Part shown: piece by piece, positions 1-6,537 of the stretch | How positions within the stretch are numbered: the first letter of the stretch is position 1 | Layout of the letters: each line of letters starts with the position of its first letter | Assembly: GCA_000435835.1 (NCBI GenBank) | Contig: FR883394.1 | Location: 3,607 to 11,486 of the forward strand | Direction of reading: 5' to 3' | DNA from: Clostridium sp. CAG:221 | GTDB taxonomy: Bacteria > Bacillota > Clostridia > Clostridiales > Clostridiaceae | Length of the DNA: 7,880 nucleotides | The notes under the pieces: model-generated | Told to the model about the DNA's origin: nothing | The model's input: only the letters and a program-made list of their open reading frames with translations | Database searches by the model: none | Position numbers and translations under genes: made by a program

Positions 1-1503
1 AATGAAAATGTTGGTGGACTTGTAGGTAATGTGGCAGCATCTACTATTAGAAATAGTTATAGTTCTACATCAGCAGATGGAATAGATGGAGTTGCTGGAT
101 TTATAGGCCAATCAACAGAAAATTCTACTATTGCAAATAATATTGCTTTAGGAAATCAAAACAGACAGTATAAATTTGATGGTAAAACAGAAAATGATAA
201 ATTTGTAAATTACTCTAATAACTTTGAATATAAAGAAAATAGAGGAAATTCAATATTATCAAGAACTGGAATAAACTTTGCTGGAATAATAGAAGAAGCA
301 ACAACGCAACAAATTACAGATAAAGCATTCTACACAACAACTTTAGGTTGGGATGAACAAATTTGGGATTTATCAAATGTATCAAATAAGGTTACACCAA
401 AACTGCAAGGATTAGATCCAAATGCAAATAAAGCTGTTGGAGTTCATAAAGCAGAGATTTACTCAGTAGATGAATTTATATCAGAATTAAGCGCACATCC
501 AGATGGAGAATTCACAATTATGGATGACCTTGACTTTGTAGATAAATCATATACTGTAGGAACTGTTTTAATACCAGGAGCATTTGATGGTGTAATTAAT
601 GGTGGTGGACACAAAATTGAAAATCTAAAAAATGCAACTATATTTGAACAATTCAATGGTGAAGTATATGACTTAAATGTAGATAACTTTAACTATGGAG
701 CAGTATACTTTACAGGAATACATGCTCAGTTTGTTTCACCAGGACAAAGTGATAGATCACAAAGTAATATAGCAGTTTTTGCTAAGAAATCATTAAATGC
801 AGCTTATTCTAATATGAAGTTTAGTAAAATTACTATTTTTGGACATGATAATGTTGCAGTGGTGGTGTCAGTTGATAATAACTCAACATTTGAAAATATT
901 AATGTTAGTCATGCGTCTGTAAATGCTGGTAAAGATAATAATCAAGGAAATAACGTATCAACATTTATTAGTGAAAAAACAGGCGGTTTAATTAAGAACT
1001 GTTATGTGCATGGTGAAATATTTAATAAAGGAAAAAATAGTGGTGGTATTGTTGGTATAGCACATGGAAATGTGACAATTGAAAATGTAATATCTAATAT
1101 TTACTTATCAAATTCATCAATAACAACATCAACTAAGGAAACAAGTGGATTGTTTGCAGGTGAACTATCTGCAAAAACAGTTATTAAGAATTCTGCAGCA
1201 ATTGGTTTAACTAAAGTAAAAGAAGTTAAGAAGTTTGCTGGAACAATAAAAGATATAAGCAAGATTGAAAATTGTTATGAAAGTAGTTCATCATCTGGAA
1301 CATCAAATGCTAATGGAAGCAATATAATAGCGGCAACTATAACGCAATTAAAAGATAAAAACTTCTATATAAATACGTTAGGCTTTGATGAAAATATTTG
1401 GGCATTAGACAACATAGTAGAAAGATATTATACAGAAAGTGTAAATCCACATGGACAAGTGGATTCAGCCTTCCCAAAAATGTTATTCTTTGGCCTAAAA
1501 TAG
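1..1503 (+). CDS. GLUG-repeat surface/secreted protein, 3' part only
   Basis: The frame is open from the first base, so the start lies upstream; a GTG at 31 is internal. About 500 C-terminal residues are visible. GLUG-type loops occur at about residues 4-10 (VGGLVGN), 31-36 (VAGFIG), 327-331 (TGGLI), 347-352 (SGGIVG) and 382-387 (SGLFAG), numbering from base 1. Two modules end alike: residues 100-124 and 445-469 share 15 of 25 positions around FYxxTLGxDExIWxL and are followed by a PKL or PKM stretch. Residues around 145-215 have the beta-strand pattern (DEFISEL, DDLDF, FDGVINGGGHKIENL) seen next to GLUG repeats in N-terminal regions of M26-type peptidases and clostridial surface proteins. No HExxH zinc site, LPXTG anchor or transmembrane tail is visible, so a catalytic domain or anchor, if present, is upstream. 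The role is probably extracellular, as an adhesin or the accessory part of a protease; this is inferred. Confidence 0.8.
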   Translation, partial: NENVGGLVGNVAASTIRNSYSSTSADGIDGVAGFIGQSTENSTIANNIALGNQNRQYKFDGKTENDKFVNYSNNFEYKENRGNSILSRTGINFAGIIEEATTQQITDKAFYTTTLGWDEQIWDLSNVSNKVTPKLQGLDPNANKAVGVHKAEIYSVDEFISELSAHPDGEFTIMDDLDFVDKSYTVGTVLIPGAFDGVINGGGHKIENLKNATIFEQFNGEVYDLNVDNFNYGAVYFTGIHAQFVSPGQSDRSQSNIAVFAKKSLNAAYSNMKFSKITIFGHDNVAVVVSVDNNSTFENINVSHASVNAGKDNNQGNNVSTFISEKTGGLIKNCYVHGEIFNKGKNSGGIVGIAHGNVTIENVISNIYLSNSSITTSTKETSGLFAGELSAKTVIKNSAAIGLTKVKEVKKFAGTIKDISKIENCYESSSSSGTSNANGSNIIAATITQLKDKNFYINTLGFDENIWALDNIVERYYTESVNPHGQVDSAFPKMLFFGLK

Positions 1504-1519
1504 ATACTTTATAAAGTAT
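1504..1519. repeat. perfect 16-bp palindrome directly after the GLUG gene stop
   Basis: Bases 1504-1511 are the exact reverse complement of 1512-1519 (ATACTTTA/TAAAGTAT). It begins at the base after the stop codon and 14 bases before the terminator. It is AT-rich, so it may be chance, a 3'-end stabilising stem or a protein site. Confidence 0.4.
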
Positions 1520-1533
1520 TAGTCAAAATGTAT

Positions 1534-1578
1534 ACAACCTTAAAGCTAGTTAAATAATAGCTTTAAGGTTGTTTTTTT
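1534..1578 (+). terminator. intrinsic terminator of the GLUG gene
   Basis: A perfect 15-bp stem (1534-1548 with 1558-1572) encloses a 9-base loop and runs into seven T residues (1572-1578). It lies 30 bases after the stop codon and separates the GLUG gene from the next gene. The stem ends in ACAA/TTGT, so it may also work on the opposite strand. Confidence 0.9.
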
Positions 1579-1617
1579 ATATAAAAAATTAAGATATAAA
1601 AAGTTAGGAGAGAAATT

Positions 1618-2154
1618 ATGAATGATAATTTAAAGGAAAAAGTTAAATGTACAATACCAATTAAAGTTGATTATTATGAAGGGTTATTTAGAGAATTTGA
1701 CTATAGAGATGTTGAGTATAGATGTATTAATGAAGATTTAGATGGATGGCTTCAAGAATATATTTTTAGACTACCATATAAATTAAAAGATATTAATGTT
1801 GAGTTAGAGATAAATATGCCATTGGAAGTTAGAGACGAAAATAAAGAGGAGATGTCAAAGGTAGGTATAATAAACTCATATAAGGAGTTTTTGGAGCGAG
1901 AAAAAAAGTTAAGTATTATGGGTGTAATAAGAATTGGATATTATATGATTACTGCAGCAATTCTTTTGTCTTGTTGGTATATTATTAAAACATCTAAAGG
2001 TGAATCTTTACTTACATCATTATTGAATTCTGGTGGCACAGTATTATTGTGGCAAATAATGACTTTAATATTTATAGAAGGTAAGAATTTTAGGTATAAG
2101 CTTAGAATTAATAAGAAACTAAGTAATATGACTATAGTGTTTAAGTATATATAA
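1618..2154 (+). CDS. small membrane protein of unknown function, two transmembrane helices
   Basis: A 178-residue protein with start ATG 1618, preceded by AGGAGAG at 1606-1612 at good spacing. I do not recognise the family. The first 98 or so residues are polar and strand-like with alternating charged and aromatic residues (DYYEGLFREFDYRDVEYR near 18-35), which suggests a soluble domain. Two hydrophobic segments follow at about residues 101-124 and 130-154, joined by a short loop (KTSKGES). The last 24 residues are basic (FRYKLRINKK), consistent with a cytoplasmic tail and hence a cytoplasmic N-terminal domain. There is no signal peptide. Terminators on both sides make it a single-gene unit. 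I see no catalytic motif. Confidence 0.75.
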   Translation: MNDNLKEKVKCTIPIKVDYYEGLFREFDYRDVEYRCINEDLDGWLQEYIFRLPYKLKDINVELEINMPLEVRDENKEEMSKVGIINSYKEFLEREKKLSIMGVIRIGYYMITAAILLSCWYIIKTSKGESLLTSLLNSGGTVLLWQIMTLIFIEGKNFRYKLRINKKLSNMTIVFKYI

Positions 2155-2177
2155 GAAAATATCATATAAAATAATAT

Positions 2178-2216
2178 AAAATCCGCTAGAATTAAGTTAA
2201 TTCTAGTGGATTTTTT
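2178..2216 (+). terminator. intrinsic terminator of the small membrane protein gene
   Basis: A 17-bp stem (2178-2194 with 2198-2214) has one G-U pair and a 3-base loop, followed by T residues to 2216. It lies 23 bases after the stop codon at 2152-2154. Confidence 0.88.
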
Positions 2217-2249
2217 GTATTTAAAGATAATTATAAAATCAAATCCATT

Positions 2250-2288
2250 TTAAGGGACATAAAGAAAATATATGATTTAAGGGATATA
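2250..2288. repeat. short direct repeat upstream of the CAP gene
   Basis: TTAAGGGAYATA occurs at 2250-2261 and again at 2277-2288, with a 27-base period. It lies in the 215-base gap between a terminator and the CAP-protein gene and could be a regulator site; I cannot assign one. The rest of this gap is AT-rich and shows no gene. Confidence 0.3.
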
Positions 2289-2418
2289 TATAAGATGTTT
2301 TCTATTAATCCACTATTATAAAATTCAAATATTCATGTTACTATTAGGTGGACAAGTTGTTAAAGACGTAAAAGTACAAGATCACTAAAAATGAGTTAAA
2401 GATATTAGCTCAAATTAT

Positions 2419-2424
2419 AGGAGG
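2419..2424 (+). promoter_or_regulatory. ribosome binding site that fixes the CAP gene start
   Basis: A perfect AGGAGG lies one base before an ATG at 2426 and seven bases before an in-frame ATG at 2432. Only the second spacing is workable, so translation should begin at 2432. Confidence 0.8.
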
Positions 2425-2431
2425 AATGGAA

Positions 2432-3073
2432 ATGAAATCTAAGATAATTTCATTATTAGTATTAGGAAGTATATTTATAGGAGGTGTACAAGCTAATGCA
2501 GAAACTATTGATAATAGTTCAAAGTCTAAAGCAGTAAGTACAGCTAGTGGATATAAATATAATAAACATTATTGGCATACTAATAATCAAAATAAACCAT
2601 CTACTGGTAATGATGCATTATTAAATGAAGGAAATACTAGTAATAATACTGATGCAACTATAAATAATAAATTCATGGCAGAAGTTGAACAAGCCATATT
2701 TAATAAGGTAAATGAAGAAAGAACTAAAGCTGGGGTTGCACCATTAACTTATAATACAACTATGGAAAAATATGCTAGAATCAAATCTCAAGATATGGGA
2801 GATAATAATTATTTTAGCCATACTGATTTAAATGGTAATAATATAACTGCAAAAATGAAAGCTGATGGAGTTACATATAAGGCTTGGGGAGAAAATATTG
2901 CATATATAGGTGGAGTTACAGATCCTACAGCATTAGCAAATCAATTTATGACAAATTGGATGAATTCTCAAGGACATAAAGAAAATATATTATCAACAAA
3001 GTTCAGCAGCATAGGTGTAGGAGTATATAAAATAGGAAATAAAGTATACGCAACTCAAGAGTTTTATAGATAG
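2432..3073 (+). CDS. secreted CAP/SCP-domain protein (YkwD-like)
   Basis: A 213-residue protein from ATG 2432. A further ATG two codons upstream at 2426 is too close to the AGGAGG. It begins with a signal peptide: a basic start (MKSK), a hydrophobic core at 5-19 and a likely cut after ANA at 21-23. Residues 24-80 are a low-complexity Asn/Thr/Ser-rich linker. The CAP domain (PF00188 type) fills about 82-213. It keeps the family signatures: FSH (His130), GEN (Glu154), the WMNSQGHKENIL block (His182, Glu184) and a closing YATQEFY strand. His130, Glu154, His182 and Glu184 are the usual cavity residues. Bacterial CAP proteins of this class are exported, and their biochemical activity is mostly unknown. 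There is no cell-wall anchor or SH3 repeat, so it is probably released or loosely wall-held. It forms a single-gene unit ending in a terminator. Confidence 0.9.
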   Translation: MKSKIISLLVLGSIFIGGVQANAETIDNSSKSKAVSTASGYKYNKHYWHTNNQNKPSTGNDALLNEGNTSNNTDATINNKFMAEVEQAIFNKVNEERTKAGVAPLTYNTTMEKYARIKSQDMGDNNYFSHTDLNGNNITAKMKADGVTYKAWGENIAYIGGVTDPTALANQFMTNWMNSQGHKENILSTKFSSIGVGVYKIGNKVYATQEFYR

Positions 3074-3110
3074 AAAATAAATTTTAATATATTCATATTA
3101 TAATAATTGA

Positions 3111-3157
3111 AAGCTATAGGATGATTTAAATATAATTCATCTTATAGCTTCTTTTAT
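3111..3157 (+). terminator. intrinsic terminator of the CAP gene
   Basis: A 14-bp stem (3111-3124 with 3137-3150) has one G-U pair and a 12-base loop, followed by the T-rich tract CTTTTATTT. It starts 37 bases after the CAP stop codon. Confidence 0.8.
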
Positions 3158-3177
3158 TTAAATGTAAAAAATACTTA

Positions 3178-3212
3178 GAAGCTCCCACTTCTATAAGTGG
3201 AGAGTAGTTCAC
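3178..3212 (+). mobile_element. probable IS200/IS605-type right-end remnant (possible guide-RNA 3' end)
   Basis: The segment carries GAAGCTCCCACTT, a 6-bp stem (CCACTT 3185-3190 with AAGTGG 3195-3200, loop CTAT), then GAGTAGTTCAC ending at 3212. From memory, a short GC-richer hairpin followed by GTAGTTCAC is typical of the right end of IS200/IS605 elements with TnpB in Firmicutes. In those elements the same sequence forms the 3' end of the guide (omega) RNA. No transposase or TnpB gene is near, so at most a scar remains. The stem stands out from the AT-rich surroundings and is not a terminator, having no T run. The assignment rests on recalled similarity. Confidence 0.45.
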
Positions 3213-3236
3213 GAAAATAGACCTTTAGGTTATAAT
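3208..3236 (+). promoter_or_regulatory. candidate sigma-A promoter for the truncated Uma2 gene
   Basis: TTCACG at 3208-3213 (four of six to TTGACA) lies 17 bases before a perfect TATAAT at 3231-3236. The -35 overlaps the TTCAC end of the IS605-like remnant. A small inverted repeat (ACCTTTAGGT, 3221-3230) fills the spacer next to the -10 and could be an operator. Confidence 0.5.
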
Positions 3237-3271
3237 AAAAGAAATGAAGAAAGGTAGTAAGGAGAGAGAAA

Positions 3272-3520
3272 ATGGATATTATTAAGGATTATATATACTC
3301 TGAAGAAGACTTTGAAGAAATTCAAAAAAACTTCAATGGTAAAGCAGAATTTGATAATGGTTCAATATTTCTAACTCCAAGTACATCTATTGAACATAAT
3401 AGAATAAAGAGAAAAATATTAGCTAAATTAGATAGCTTCTTTAATGGATCAAAATGTGAACCTTTTGATGAGCAAATAGAAGTAATATTTCAAAATAAAG
3501 ATGAACTACATAAATGTTAA
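3272..3520 (+). pseudogene. truncated Uma2-family (DUF820, PD-(D/E)XK) endonuclease gene
   Basis: An 82-residue product from ATG 3272, with AAGGAG at 3259-3264 and 7-base spacing. The sequence follows the Uma2 N-terminus: YSEEDFEEIQ, a short strand pair (AEFDNGSIFLTPS), then SIEHNRIKRKILAKLDSFF and CEPFDEQIEVIFQ. Uma2 proteins are usually about 180-200 residues. Here the frame stops after DELHKC, just where the PDxVVxC strand with the metal-binding aspartate would follow, so the nuclease core is missing. No continuation is seen in any frame before the hairpin that starts two bases later. The promoter and ribosome site look intact, so a short protein may still be made, but activity is unlikely. 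Confidence 0.65.
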
Positions 3521-3522
3521 AT

Positions 3523-3567
3523 AAACAAAGCAGTTGCAAAGGGATATGTTGCAACTGCTTTGTTTTT
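3523..3567. terminator. strong intrinsic terminator between two converging gene remnants
   Basis: A perfect 17-bp stem (3523-3539 with 3549-3565) with a 9-base loop is followed by T residues to 3567 on the plus strand and preceded by an A-rich stretch. It can stop transcription of the Uma2 remnant and, less well, of the GNAT remnant from the other side. It begins two bases after the Uma2 stop codon. Confidence 0.88.
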
Positions 3568-3583
3568 AATGGAATAATATACA

Positions 3584-3787
3584 TTATAAAAATTTTCTCA
3601 TTATTATACCATCAACCTTAAATGGTTCAATATTATTATAATCAAAAAACTCTTTTAATATACAAATTTCATAAAAATCTTTTTTATCTTCACAAATATT
3701 TTTATCAAAGGAATTATTTTCAATTTCTAATATTTTTTCTATGTCATTTATTTTTGCATTACGTATTTTTAAATTATTAATGTTCAT
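3584..3787 (-). pseudogene. truncated GNAT-family N-acetyltransferase gene
   Basis: A 67-residue product read leftward from ATG at 3787, with TAGGAGA about eight bases upstream, so the start is convincing. Residues 6-29 (LKIRNAKINDIEKILEIEN, then NSFD) are the classic GNAT opening: first strand, then helix alpha-1. GNAT enzymes usually run to 140-180 residues. Here the frame ends at MRKFL, before the acetyl-CoA-binding Q/RxxGxG/A loop, and the part after residue 40 no longer resembles the family clearly. It cannot be an active acetyltransferase as written. It converges on the truncated Uma2 gene. Confidence 0.55.
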
Positions 3788-3816
3788 TTAAATTCTCCTA
3801 TATACTATTTAATTTA

Positions 3817-3827
3817 TCCCTGAGGGA
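3817..3827. repeat. GC-rich 11-bp palindrome upstream of the GNAT remnant
   Basis: TCCCT-G-AGGGA stands out in AT-rich DNA, 30 bases upstream of the GNAT remnant start. It could be a repressor site. The rest of the 218-base gap (3788-4005) has no clear gene. Confidence 0.3.
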
Positions 3828-4005
3828 ACAGAAAAATGGAAATAATTATTAAAGATAAAAAGAATTTATTAAAAGTAAGAATTGTAAATAATAAATTATC
3901 ATTTAAAGAATTAAATATCATATAAATACTTAAAAAAATTAAAAATAATACCCGATAATAGTAAAAAAAGTTTAAATTTATTAGATTAAATTTTAAGGAT
4001 AAAAT

Positions 4006-4905
4006 ATGTAATTGAGTTTCTAAATTATACTATAGAAAGATTTTAAAAAAAGAGATATTTCTCAAAAATTTAATGTTAGTGAAAAAAGTATACAAAGAGA
4101 TATTTTTGAAATAAATAATTATTTATTAACAAAGGGCCATGATTATGATGAAATAATTAAATATGATAGATGTAAAAAGGGATATATATTAAAAAATAAA
4201 GAATCTAATGGTTTAAGTAGAGCTGATTTATTAGTAATATGTAAGATTTTATTAGAATCAAGAGCCTTACCAAAAGTTGAAATTAATAGAATTATTAATT
4301 TATTAATTTCAAAAAATGATTATTATAAAGAAATAAATAAATTAATACAAAATCAAATGTTTAACTATATTGAGCCTAGACATGGAATTAATATTATAAA
4401 CATAATCTGGAAAAATACTAATAGTATAAATGAGCAAAAAATTGTTAAAGTAAAATATAAAAGGCAAGATGGAAAATTAAGAGAATATCTAATAAAACCT
4501 TTAGGCTTATTATTTAATGAATATTATTTTTATTTGATAGGAGAAATAAAGGGTAAAAGTAATGAGATAGTTTTTAGAATTGATAGGTTTATTGAATATT
4601 CTGTTACAAATGAAAGATTTTCAGTTATGTATAAAGATAGATTTAAGGAAGGCGAGTTTTTGAATAAAATACAGTATATGTATACTGGGGAATTAGTAAA
4701 AATACAATTTAAATTTAGAGGAAAGTCATTAGAGGCTGTTTTGGATAGACTACCTACAGCTAATGTTATTACATATGACAATGAAGTACCAATAATTGAA
4801 GCTGAGGTTTATTGGGAAGGTGTAAAACGATGGATACTATCTCAACAACAATATATAGAAGTAATTAAACCAGAAGAGTTTAGAAGTGAAATAAAAAAAT
4901 TATAG
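4006..4905 (+). pseudogene. HTH-WYL domain transcription regulator with disrupted N-terminus
   Basis: One frame is open from 4036 to the TAG at 4903-4905. It encodes the recognition part of a DeoR-like winged helix-turn-helix (KRDISQKFNVSEKSIQRDI, about 4048-4104), a helical link, then a WYL domain (VKVKYKRQDGKLREYLIKPL, YFYLIG, VFRIDRF) and a WCX-type C-terminus ending in VKRWILSQQ and IEVIKPEE. WYL regulators of about 300 residues bind DNA and a nucleic-acid or nucleotide ligand. A plausible original start is ATG 4006 with AAGGAT at 3995-4000. However, this frame carries stops at 4009, 4021 and 4033, and helix 1 of the HTH is short and unrecognisable. The first in-frame ATG after the damage is 4357, which has no ribosome site and would give only the 182-residue WYL part. 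Loss of function is likely; an unusual start after 4035 cannot be excluded. Confidence 0.7.
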
Positions 4906-4910
4906 AGGAA

Positions 4911-5051
4911 ATGCTGATAAATTTAGATTATATATACACAATGAATTTAATTCGACACTTATTAGTTTATAATGCTTATGAAGGCGAATCAGCTGAAAAA
5001 TCAATATTAAATGGTTGGTTAAATCTATTGCAAGGAAGAGGTATTGTGTAA
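4911..5051 (+). CDS. possible 46-residue small protein, unknown
   Basis: ATG 4911 to TAA 5049-5051, beginning five bases after the WYL stop and overlapping the next gene by eight bases. The product is mixed helical (MNLIRHLLVYNAYEGESAEK, then ILNGWLNLLQGRG), with no signal peptide and no family I know. The ribosome site (AGAGG, 4904-4908) is only two bases from the ATG, which is weak. The overlap with the following TTG start suggests translational coupling, so even a non-functional peptide could serve as a leader. It may instead be the tail of a decayed gene. Confidence 0.35.
   Translation: MLINLDYIYTMNLIRHLLVYNAYEGESAEKSILNGWLNLLQGRGIV
5032..5036 (+). promoter_or_regulatory. ribosome binding site supporting a TTG start
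   Basis: AAGGA at 5032-5036, followed by AGAGG, sits seven bases before TTG 5044. The next in-frame ATG at 5104 has no such site. In-frame stops at 5008 and 5020 block any earlier start, so TTG is the best start of the nuclease-like gene. Confidence 0.65.
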
Positions 5052-5649
5052 TGGAAGTGAAAAGTTAGACGAATTAAGGGAAAAGTACCCTAAGTTAGAT
5101 AATATGCTAAGCTCTATTGAAGATAAACTTCAAGAAGTTGAACAAGCAAAAGAAGAAGACAAAGAAAGTCTATTAAAAAGTGCAGAACAAAAAATAAAAA
5201 TGTTTAAAGGGTATGTAGCAGAAGCTTTATTAAAAGAAAATTTAAAGGATTGCTTTGAGGAAATAAGTGAAAAAGAAGTTCAACAAGAAACTTCTCAAGG
5301 AAAAACAAATATTGATATTACTTGTAGAGAGGCTAAAGAAGATTTTAAAATTGAAAATGTTGAAGTTAAAAAAGGTGAAGATTTATTTATAGAAAGTAAG
5401 ATAGGTGATAAAGCTTATATAACACAACAAATAGATCATATGAAAAAACAAGTAGAAGGACATCATAATGAAGGAAATGAATCTAAGAATGGGTATAAAT
5501 CAATAATAGTTGTTTCTGCTGATTATAAAAATATTAATGATGAAAAAAGAGCAGAGTTTGAAAAGCACTTGAAAGAGGTTGGAACAGAATTAGTTGTTTT
5601 AGATAAGATGGCTTCAGAAATCGATGATAAAGTAAGAGAATCTATATAG
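5044..5649 (+). CDS. coiled-coil protein with PD-(D/E)XK nuclease-like domain
   Basis: A 201-residue protein from TTG 5044. Residues 5-52 are charged heptad-like helix, a likely coiled coil. Residues 53-160 look like a PD-(D/E)XK fold: helix FKGYVAEALLKE with Glu60, strand TNIDI with Asp91, a possible ExK at Glu107-Lys109 (VEVKK) and a second at Glu117-Lys119 (FIESKIG). A helix YITQQIDHMKKQV with Gln128/129 follows, then a hydrophobic strand IIVVSAD at 154-160. That order (E, D, ExK, Q) is the catalytic layout of this superfamily. I assign it by motif only and do not know the family. There is no signal peptide, so it acts in the cytoplasm unless exported by a dedicated system. It is followed at once by a small helical gene whose AGGAGG overlaps its stop codon. 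The pair may be toxin and antitoxin, nuclease and regulator, or a small defence unit. The alternative is a structural coiled-coil protein. Confidence 0.7.
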   Translation: MCNGSEKLDELREKYPKLDNMLSSIEDKLQEVEQAKEEDKESLLKSAEQKIKMFKGYVAEALLKENLKDCFEEISEKEVQQETSQGKTNIDITCREAKEDFKIENVEVKKGEDLFIESKIGDKAYITQQIDHMKKQVEGHHNEGNESKNGYKSIIVVSADYKNINDEKRAEFEKHLKEVGTELVVLDKMASEIDDKVRESI

Positions 5650-5661
5650 GAGGATAAGTAT

Positions 5662-6057
5662 ATGAAGAGAATGTATTTATTAGAAAAGGATTTAATTGCT
5701 GATTTTAATAAAAAAATAAAATTATATAATAGATTGATTGCTAAAAAATATCTAAAAAGTGTTGAAAAAAATGATGTTTTAGAACAAGGAATTTTAGATT
5801 GTAAAGCTGAAATAATAAACTTACTTGAAAATAATAATTTTGATTTTCTTGATGATGTAGATATTAAAGTAATAAAAAATGAATATAATGATGATGATAT
5901 TGTTAGACAATTACTTGATAAAAATTATATTAATAGCGACCAAGTGAAAATATTAATTGAAGAATTAGATAAATCAAAAGAAAATAGTGAAAATTTAATA
6001 AGATTTCTTAGAATTTCTCTAAAAAAAGATTTATCAGTAGTAATGTTTTATATATAG
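5662..6057 (+). CDS. small all-helical protein, partner of the nuclease-like gene
   Basis: A 131-residue protein from ATG 5662, with a perfect AGGAGG (5648-5653) at 8-base spacing overlapping the TAG of the preceding gene. The two are thus almost certainly co-transcribed and co-translated. The sequence is highly charged (many Asp, Glu and Lys) and predicted helical throughout, with an acidic patch at about 62-83 (DFLDDVDIK, NEYNDDD) and a hydrophobic end (VVMFYI). There is no transmembrane helix, HTH or enzyme motif, and I do not recognise a family. Its strong ribosome site and place after a putative nuclease fit an antitoxin, immunity or adaptor role; this is inference. A second ATG at 5671 is a less likely start. 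Confidence 0.7.
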   Translation: MKRMYLLEKDLIADFNKKIKLYNRLIAKKYLKSVEKNDVLEQGILDCKAEIINLLENNNFDFLDDVDIKVIKNEYNDDDIVRQLLDKNYINSDQVKILIEELDKSKENSENLIRFLRISLKKDLSVVMFYI

Positions 6058-6068
6058 TTAGTTTAAAA

Positions 6069-6094
6069 GATAGTGTAAAAAACTTTGTGTAAAC
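6069..6094 (+). mobile_element. possible IS256-family terminal repeat, solo
   Basis: The segment begins GATAGTGTAAA and continues to TTGTGTAAAC. IS256-family ends, as I recall, start with GATA and have TTGTGTAAA about 17 bases in, which this matches within one base. The inner part also repeats GTGTAAA at 14-base spacing (6073-6079 and 6087-6093). No inverted partner and no transposase gene are found in the window, so it would be a scar just after the helical partner gene. It could be coincidence. Confidence 0.35.
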
Positions 6095-6104
6095 TTAACA
6101 AAAT

Positions 6105-6140
6105 TAACTTCTTATTATAAATAATTGAGATAAGAAATTA
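6105..6140. repeat. inverted repeat in the gene-poor stretch
   Basis: TAACTTCTTAT (6105-6115) pairs with ATAAGAAATTA (6130-6140), with one mismatch and a 14-base loop. It has no clear T run, so it is a weak terminator candidate for the 5044-6057 unit or part of the IS-like remnant. Confidence 0.3.
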
Positions 6141-6155
6141 TTATATAGTGTTATA

Positions 6156-6172
6156 ATGCTAAGCATTAGCAT
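6156..6172. repeat. perfect 7-bp inverted repeat with 3-base centre
   Basis: ATGCTAA-GCA-TTAGCAT is the only GC-containing symmetric element in this part of the gap. It has no T run. It may be a protein site or a small RNA hairpin. Confidence 0.35.
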
Positions 6173-6268
6173 ATAGCTCGTTTCAATGAAAATAATGAAG
6201 TATTAGCAGTAGCTATATATCATGATTCAAAACTTAAGGAACATAAATGTAAAATAGAAAAAATATAA
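6170..6268 (+). pseudogene. 3' remnant of an unidentified gene
   Basis: An open stretch after a TAG at 6167 reads RFNENNEVLAVAIYHDSKLK, then EHKCKIEKI and a TAA at 6266-6268, immediately followed by a terminator. It has no start codon at a sensible place and looks like the last strands of a longer protein whose 5' part was lost. The family is unknown. Confidence 0.35.
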
Positions 6269-6270
6269 TT

Positions 6271-6297
6271 ATGAGAGTTTTTTACTCTCATTTTTTT
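6271..6297 (+). terminator. intrinsic terminator after the gene remnant
   Basis: A 7-bp stem ATGAGAG/CTCTCAT (6271-6277 with 6285-6291) with a 7-base loop is followed by seven T residues (6291-6297). It probably ended the transcript of the lost gene and may now end read-through from the 5044-6057 unit. Confidence 0.8.
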
Positions 6298-6372
6298 GTG
6301 TGAAATATAGGATTGGAATAAATATATGTTCATGTAGGATAATGAAAAAAGAATCATTAGAATATAGAATAT

Positions 6373-6389
6373 CTTCTACTTTGTAGAAG
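6373..6389. repeat. perfect 7-bp inverted repeat in the parA leader
   Basis: CTTCTAC-TTT-GTAGAAG forms a tight hairpin or dyad about 150 bases before the ParA start. No T run follows. It is a possible operator or partition site. Confidence 0.4.
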
Positions 6390-6480
6390 TTCATATGTTT
6401 CAGTAGGTGTAAGTTTTAATGTCAGTGCTATTTTATAAATGGTAATTTTTCTATTGGGTATAGATATTTTATTAATAAGT

Positions 6481-6507
6481 TATATAAGTAGTAGTTTCAC
6501 TTATATA
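6481..6507. repeat. 9-bp inverted repeat at the parA promoter
   Basis: TATATAAGT (6481-6489) and ACTTATATA (6499-6507) are perfect reverse complements around a 9-base spacer, so the half-site centres are 18 bases apart. The repeat ends just before TATAAT at 6509-6514, where a bound protein would cover the -35 and spacer. ParA operons are commonly self-repressed through such sites, so operator use is a reasonable inference. Confidence 0.45.
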
Positions 6508-6508
6508 T

Positions 6509-6514
6509 TATAAT
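6509..6514 (+). promoter_or_regulatory. candidate -10 box of the parA-type operon
   Basis: A perfect TATAAT lies 24 bases before the start codon. The position expected for the -35 (about 6486-6491, AAGTAG) matches poorly and lies within the inverted repeat, so the promoter may be weak or regulator-dependent. Confidence 0.35.
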
Positions 6515-6537
6515 AAAAAAACAAATTTGGAGGGAAA

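Larger units (their letters stand above)
6298..6537. other. leader region of the parA-type operon, no gene
   Basis: These 240 AT-rich bases hold two clear inverted repeats (6373-6389 and 6481-6507), a TATAAT next to the second and a GGAGGG ribosome site at 6529-6534. No start-supported ORF is present on either strand. A start-less 40-codon open frame on the minus strand (6357-6479) may be decayed coding sequence. Confidence 0.45.
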